The translations under genes were made by a program, and so were the position numbers. The notes below the pieces were generated by a model that was not told the DNA's origin, ran no database searches, and was given only the letters and a program-made list of their open reading frames with translations. This document shows positions 53,870 to 57,893 of a DNA stretch of 57,893 nt, in pieces. Position 1 is the first letter of the stretch. The number at the start of each line of letters is the position of its first letter. Origin of the DNA: Cerioporus squamosus (lineage: Eukaryota; Basidiomycota; Agaricomycetes; Polyporales; Polyporaceae); NCBI GenBank assembly GCA_022592435.1, contig JABYQS010000204.1, positions 1 to 57,893 of the forward strand. The letters run 5' to 3'.

Positions 53870-55221
53870 CTCCCACCGATATCCCCCAGCTAGGCTCGCT
53901 TTCCGTTCCTCGTCCCTCAGGATACTTAGTACGGCAAAGGGCCGTAGACTTCGACGCAATCAGGTTCAAGCATCGCACTCGATTATCTGAGCATTCGGTC
54001 GGGAGTGTAAACGGTAGTGAATGAAAGGTAAGTCCCAGATCCTAAAGCAGTCGACCGCCTCTGAAAATTTCATCGTTTCGCCAGATACGCGCACGAGTAC
54101 AACTTGAAGTTTCTTGTCGGGACAGAACGAGTTTGTGTTTAGTAAGTTTCCCAGTGGCGTACAAGGTACTCCTACAAGTTCTGATGGGGAGAGCAGAGCG
54201 TTCACCACTATGGTTCAGCGGACCTCGGTCCCGCCTTCGTGAATTCTTGTCACACCTGCAGAGGCGGGGCCAGGCGCCACTCACGACATGGACCCTCGAA
54301 CCTCCGTATCGTGAACGCAATCCTCCCATCGACCCGCATCAAAGTTCGGTGGCGTCATCCCAGAATCTGTGAGTAGGTCTCAAGTCTACGTTTGCTCTCA
54401 GCAATCAGCCGCGCGTCTAAGAGTACGGCCGGTGGTTTAACCTCCAAGAATAGATGAGGTTGATCAATCCCTTCCATGCAATGTCTAAGCACGCATCAAC
54501 GGTGGCCGATAGTTCCGCACAGACTGAAATCGCAAGTTTTTTGTACGAGTTGTATGGTACGCTTGCGCGCGAGAATCTCGGATGTCTTGTAGTTACTCAC
54601 CATGGTCAGTAGATTTCAAACGGCACGGTTCACTATATGCGCATCCACGCTACTGTGGTATCGTGCTACGGCGTGAAGTCGCGTCGCATTGTTAAACAGT
54701 GGCGCCAGTGTCCAAGCTACTTCTCTCCCGCGACGATGGCTTCCATGCCTTGCCAACAGTAAGTTTTGCAAAGAGCGCCGCAAACCTTTACTCAACGCCA
54801 CATCCAGGGCCTTCGGCCGCCGTTCTATGGGATCGTATGAACGATGAATCATGTGGCACTGCAACAAGTGGTGCGAGACACTGCGGATCTGGTAGGGGAA
54901 GGTTATGGCGAAAGCCATCTTCCATGCTTGACCATCGCTTCTACAGTCAGGTGCGCGCCACACTGGTACGCCTTCTTGTGCCACTTCAGAAACGAGAGGA
55001 CTTCGGTCGACTTCGTGTCTCCTGTCCCATGAGCGTAACGCTGACGTTGTCCAAGGACCTCGGGCGGCGGTCGTGCCGATGCTGCTCTATGCGGAGGCAG
55101 AAGGTCCTGACCACGTCTCTCAGACGCTGAGGTGTGTACACATATATAACACCATACATCGCTGCTCTCTATCGCTCAACCCCAACTACACGGAAAGCCT
55201 GCACGAACTTCACTACTCACA
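53870..55221. other. 1.35 kb, weakly coding-like, no gene resolved
   Basis: Some plus-strand frames have a protein-like look next to good donors and acceptors. One is YAHEYNLKFLVGTERVCV near 54087-54140, between an acceptor and GTAAGT. Another is a 43-codon ATG frame at 54481 containing TEIASFLYELYGTLARENLG. I could not join them consistently or recognise a domain. The region may hold a decayed gene. The last few hundred bases should include the promoter of the MACPF-like gene. Confidence 0.3.
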
Positions 55222-57307
55222 ATGGCAACCGCACCTGCTCAGACCTTCCAAGACTTGACCGCTGACCCCGTAAGCGGATGCCAGTGCTGCAATTACTATT
55301 GGCAACATATCACTTACTGACCGCGTCGCGCTGCAGGATGTAGCCGCAGCCGTGGCTGCCGCAAACGTTCCCGTGACGGGTCGTGTCAAACGCGACTTGG
55401 GGGCGGACGTGGGAGGAGTGCTTGATACGCTCGTCATCGTCAATGCCGACGCTACGCGCCGCACGAGATGGTGAGCTCCATGTGATGGACGCACGCATGC
55501 TGCATGCTGATTCGTTTCTTCAGATCGACGACAACAATCTGCTCAAGGGAGTCTGCATGACCTCCTCGGGTCCCGCTATCAGTACCCAGAAGCTCGTTGT
55601 CCGCCCCACCATCCTGGGGGTCGTAGTCGATCAAGTTGCGACTATCCAGACGACCACCGTTGAGGCCGAGTACACTCAGCAGCTCATGGAATCTAACTAC
55701 ACTGCCGTCTCAGTCAAGGCCTCTGCTCCCTAGTATGTCTGTCCTGTCGTTCATACGATCCTTACCTGGTAAACAGAACATCGTTCCGCAGCGTCACCGC
55801 GAACGCGGACTACAGTCAGGACACGAGCTACAAGAACACGCAGACCGACAAGACTGTCATGGTCTCCTCCCGCTTTATGTTCCCGCAGGGCCGCGTCGAC
55901 TTCAATTCGCCTCTTGTGGGCGTCGTCGACCCCGTGCAGCTAAGCCCGGCCTTCACCAGCGCCATCACCGGTGCCCTGGGCCAGTCTACTACGACCGCTC
56001 AGCGGGAGGCACTTGATGCCGTCTTCAACCAGTTCGGCCACGTCTTTCGCACCAAGGTTCGCCTTGGAGGCGCCTTGTCCGCGCACACCATGGAAACCTT
56101 TAGCCGCACTGTAAGCTCCTGATCTTACGCGGCTGAATTGCGATGCTGACCTATACTATGTTCCGTAGGAGAGCGAGTCGACCGTCAAGCAGGACATCAA
56201 GTCAGGTCTCGAGGTTGCTGTTCAGAATTGAGGCTTGAGCGCAACCGCTGGACACGGAAGCACGGAGACAACGGTTACGACCAAGCAGGGCCGCACTCTT
56301 GATGTGAAGTACATCGTCAATGTGAGTATCCTGACTCGTCCTCATCATTGGTTACTTACTACAGACGTACATCTGCGTGGATAGGGAGGCGACTACACTC
56401 TGATCCAGAAGACCGATAGCTGGATCACGTCTACGACCGATTCTTCAAACTGGCGTGTCATCGAAGTCACCGAGGTTACTCCCGTCGTCGATATGCTCCC
56501 TGACAATGTCAAGAGCCAGGTGCAGAAGCTCATGACCCCTCTGCTCGGACAGTCAGTGTCTCCCTTTCCTTTCGCGCTCTCATCTTACTCACGAGGATCG
56601 TGTAGATGGGTCAGCACTATGCAGACTCATGGCACTGCCCCATTCAGCGGTGTCTCGCTCTACCAGCCGAAGGATCCCATCCCTGCCGGGTGGTTCTTCC
56701 TCGGGTACACGACGGACTCTTCCCAGGCTCTCCTGATCAAGCCTACGCTCCCCGCGAAGACGGGCCGCAACGTCGCGGTCGCGCCGCCCAAGCTGCGACC
56801 AGTGGTAAGTCTCACTATATCGCTTTTGGATGTACGTCGATACAATGAATATCCTCGCCTTAGACATTCCACCCGTTCCTGCCCCGCCCGCTGACGGGTA
56901 CGAATTCTGGGAACCTACATGCAGGCCTTCGATGTAACCTCTTCCCCGAGCAACAATTCGGCGCTGTCAGGCCCGGACTGTTCATCGAGGGCACCTGGAA
57001 GGCGGTAAGTCGTTTGTCATGCGCACTCTCGTGGAAAGTCTCACATTGCTGTGCGATAGGCTGGAAGTGCCGACGCCAAAGCCTACACTTGGGTCATTGT
57101 GCGTATCTCTCACGTATGCTGCCCGGCTTAGGATTGTGGAATGCTGACATACGTGCTATCCAGCACCCGAACACTCCCCAGGCTCCGGAGGACGACTGTT
57201 TCGACCTTCAGACTGTCGCCTGGCAGTGGTCCTCGGACGGACAAACCCCCCTCTACCGCTACGTCCTCAGGAAGAACGCGGTGTTGTTCAACTCCGGAGA
57301 GACCTGA
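55222..57307 (+). pseudogene. MACPF-like (perforin-type) domain gene, ten exons, interrupted twice
   Basis: Exons 55222-55269, 55337-55470, 55524-55732, 55792-56110, 56169-56321, 56385-56551, 56606-56804, 56864-57004, 57060-57098 and 57164-57307; introns are 52-67 bp with canonical ends. Exon 4 carries the MACPF-type signature FNQFGHVFRTKVRLGGAL (F-G-x-x-[YF]...L-G-G), followed by a long beta/helix region. The final exons (QFGAVRPGLFIEGTW, CFDLQTVAWQW, YRYVLRKNAVLF) look like a C-terminal beta domain. MACPF proteins can form membrane pores; here only the fold is suggested. Two breaks occur. The exon 2 to exon 3 junction is out of phase by two bases. Exon 5 has an in-frame TGA at 56229-56231, with coding-like sequence continuing behind it. 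All other junctions agree. It is a decayed gene or one with assembly errors. No signal peptide is seen at the start. Confidence 0.68.
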
Positions 57308-57781
57308 GCTCCGTGTCGACCGTCAGTATACTCCCCAATGGCAGAAAGTTCTAATTCGATGCTCGCTACAGCGTGTGCACCTGTATGATGCATCCGAGAA
57401 ACAGACATGTAACGTCGAACGAGTCCACCCACAATGCATGTTGTTCCTTTCCGCGAAGCCGAGCGCAGCGCAGAGGCAGGCAGCGAAGAAATGACTCAAA
57501 GGGACTTCCTTTGCCGAGCGATCGCGGACTGCAGACCGCGATTCACGCATACGGTTAGCTCCTTCGCTCTTCCACGAGTGCCAGGCGACAGCTCATCTCT
57601 GACGCATAGCAACTTGCCTATGGCAACGTTCGCATACAAAGTGAAAGTCCCCATGCACGGACCACGGCATACGAAACCATCCTGCCCTTCGAACTGACAT
57701 AAAGATACATGAGTTAGGACTAGATATAGCACAGCAGTAGAGTACGCAATATTCGATCGTATCATAGCATAGCATACGCCC
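57308..57781. other. 470 bp between convergent genes, nothing recognised
   Basis: Probably the 3' UTRs of the MACPF-like gene and the right-edge gene. Confidence 0.4.
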
Positions 57782-57892
57782 TCAGCTCTCAATGTCCTCC
57801 TCGTCCTGGTGCTGATGTCGGCGGCGCTGCGTAGCACGCGAAGAGGAACTCTTCGACTCGTCCTCCGCGTCTTTCTGGAACGCATGAAAGGC
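57782..57892 (-). CDS. C-terminal end of a gene leaving at the right edge
   Basis: Minus-strand open frame entering from the edge and ending in TGA at 57782-57784, 36 residues. It is strongly hydrophilic, with Ser-rich (SKSSSSRA), Arg/His (RRRHQH) and acidic (DEEDIES) runs, the look of a disordered nuclear or signalling-protein tail. It is too short to assign and may be chance, but it is the only edge frame with biased, coding-like composition. Confidence 0.4.
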   Translation of the reverse strand, partial: AFHAFQKDAEDESKSSSSRATQRRRHQHQDEEDIES

Positions 57893-57893
57893 C

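Noticed and set aside
56229..56231. TGA in the MACPF-like gene read as selenocysteine or readthrough
   Set aside because: Agaricomycetes are not known to use selenocysteine and there is no special context. The independent phase break upstream already indicates a damaged gene.

Overview
The window is a fragment of a nuclear chromosome from a filamentous basidiomycete, most likely an Agaricomycete. The evidence is: short GT-AG introns (about 45-80 bp) with CTAAT/CTGAC-like branch points; a nuclear gene for the mitochondrial DNA polymerase; six members of the mushroom-type DUF6699 family; an F-box/leucine-rich protein; an OTT_1508-like deaminase; a MACPF-like gene; and a Ty1/copia element. There is no operon structure. 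Most genes are separated by long stretches that hold no recognisable gene.

Layout. 1-224: last exons of a gene entering from the left. 2.6-7.3 kb: a small hypothetical ORF and two DUF6699 genes (+). 7.7-13.2 kb (-): a homeodomain-like gene, then the mitochondrial DNA polymerase gamma gene MIP1, then a stub with a mitochondrial-type N-terminus. 15-19 kb (+): a DUF6699 gene and a secreted cysteine-rich protein with two unusually long introns. 20.7-22.1 kb (-): a three-exon DUF6699 gene, followed by a 443-bp TA-flanked MITE. 27-28.7 kb (+): an F-box protein. 30 kb: a relic of the homeodomain-like family. 30.9-37 kb: two more DUF6699 genes (-). 40.1-48.4 kb: two paralogues of a Cys/His-rich lineage-specific family (-). 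They bracket a terminal-inverted-repeat element, a frameshifted MDR oxidoreductase (+) and a frameshifted OTT_1508-like deaminase (-). 48.7-53.9 kb: a nearly complete copia retrotransposon whose primer-binding site matches the anticodon region of initiator tRNA-Met. 55.2-57.3 kb (+): a ten-exon MACPF-like gene broken twice. 57.8 kb (-): the tail of a gene leaving to the right.

The only clear housekeeping function is mitochondrial DNA replication. The rest looks like fast-evolving accessory sequence: local paralogue families (DUF6699 x6, the Cys/His family x2, homeodomain-like x1 plus a relic), transposons, and genes carrying small frame-breaking lesions. The lesions fall at G4 or C4 runs, in a 7-bp tandem duplication and in a 2-nt phase mismatch. 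They may be genuine decay or uncorrected assembly indels, and the sequence alone cannot separate these. No metabolic cluster or defence system is convincingly present. Gene models were built by eye from splice signals and reading-phase agreement. Homology calls rest on motif recognition, not on database searches.
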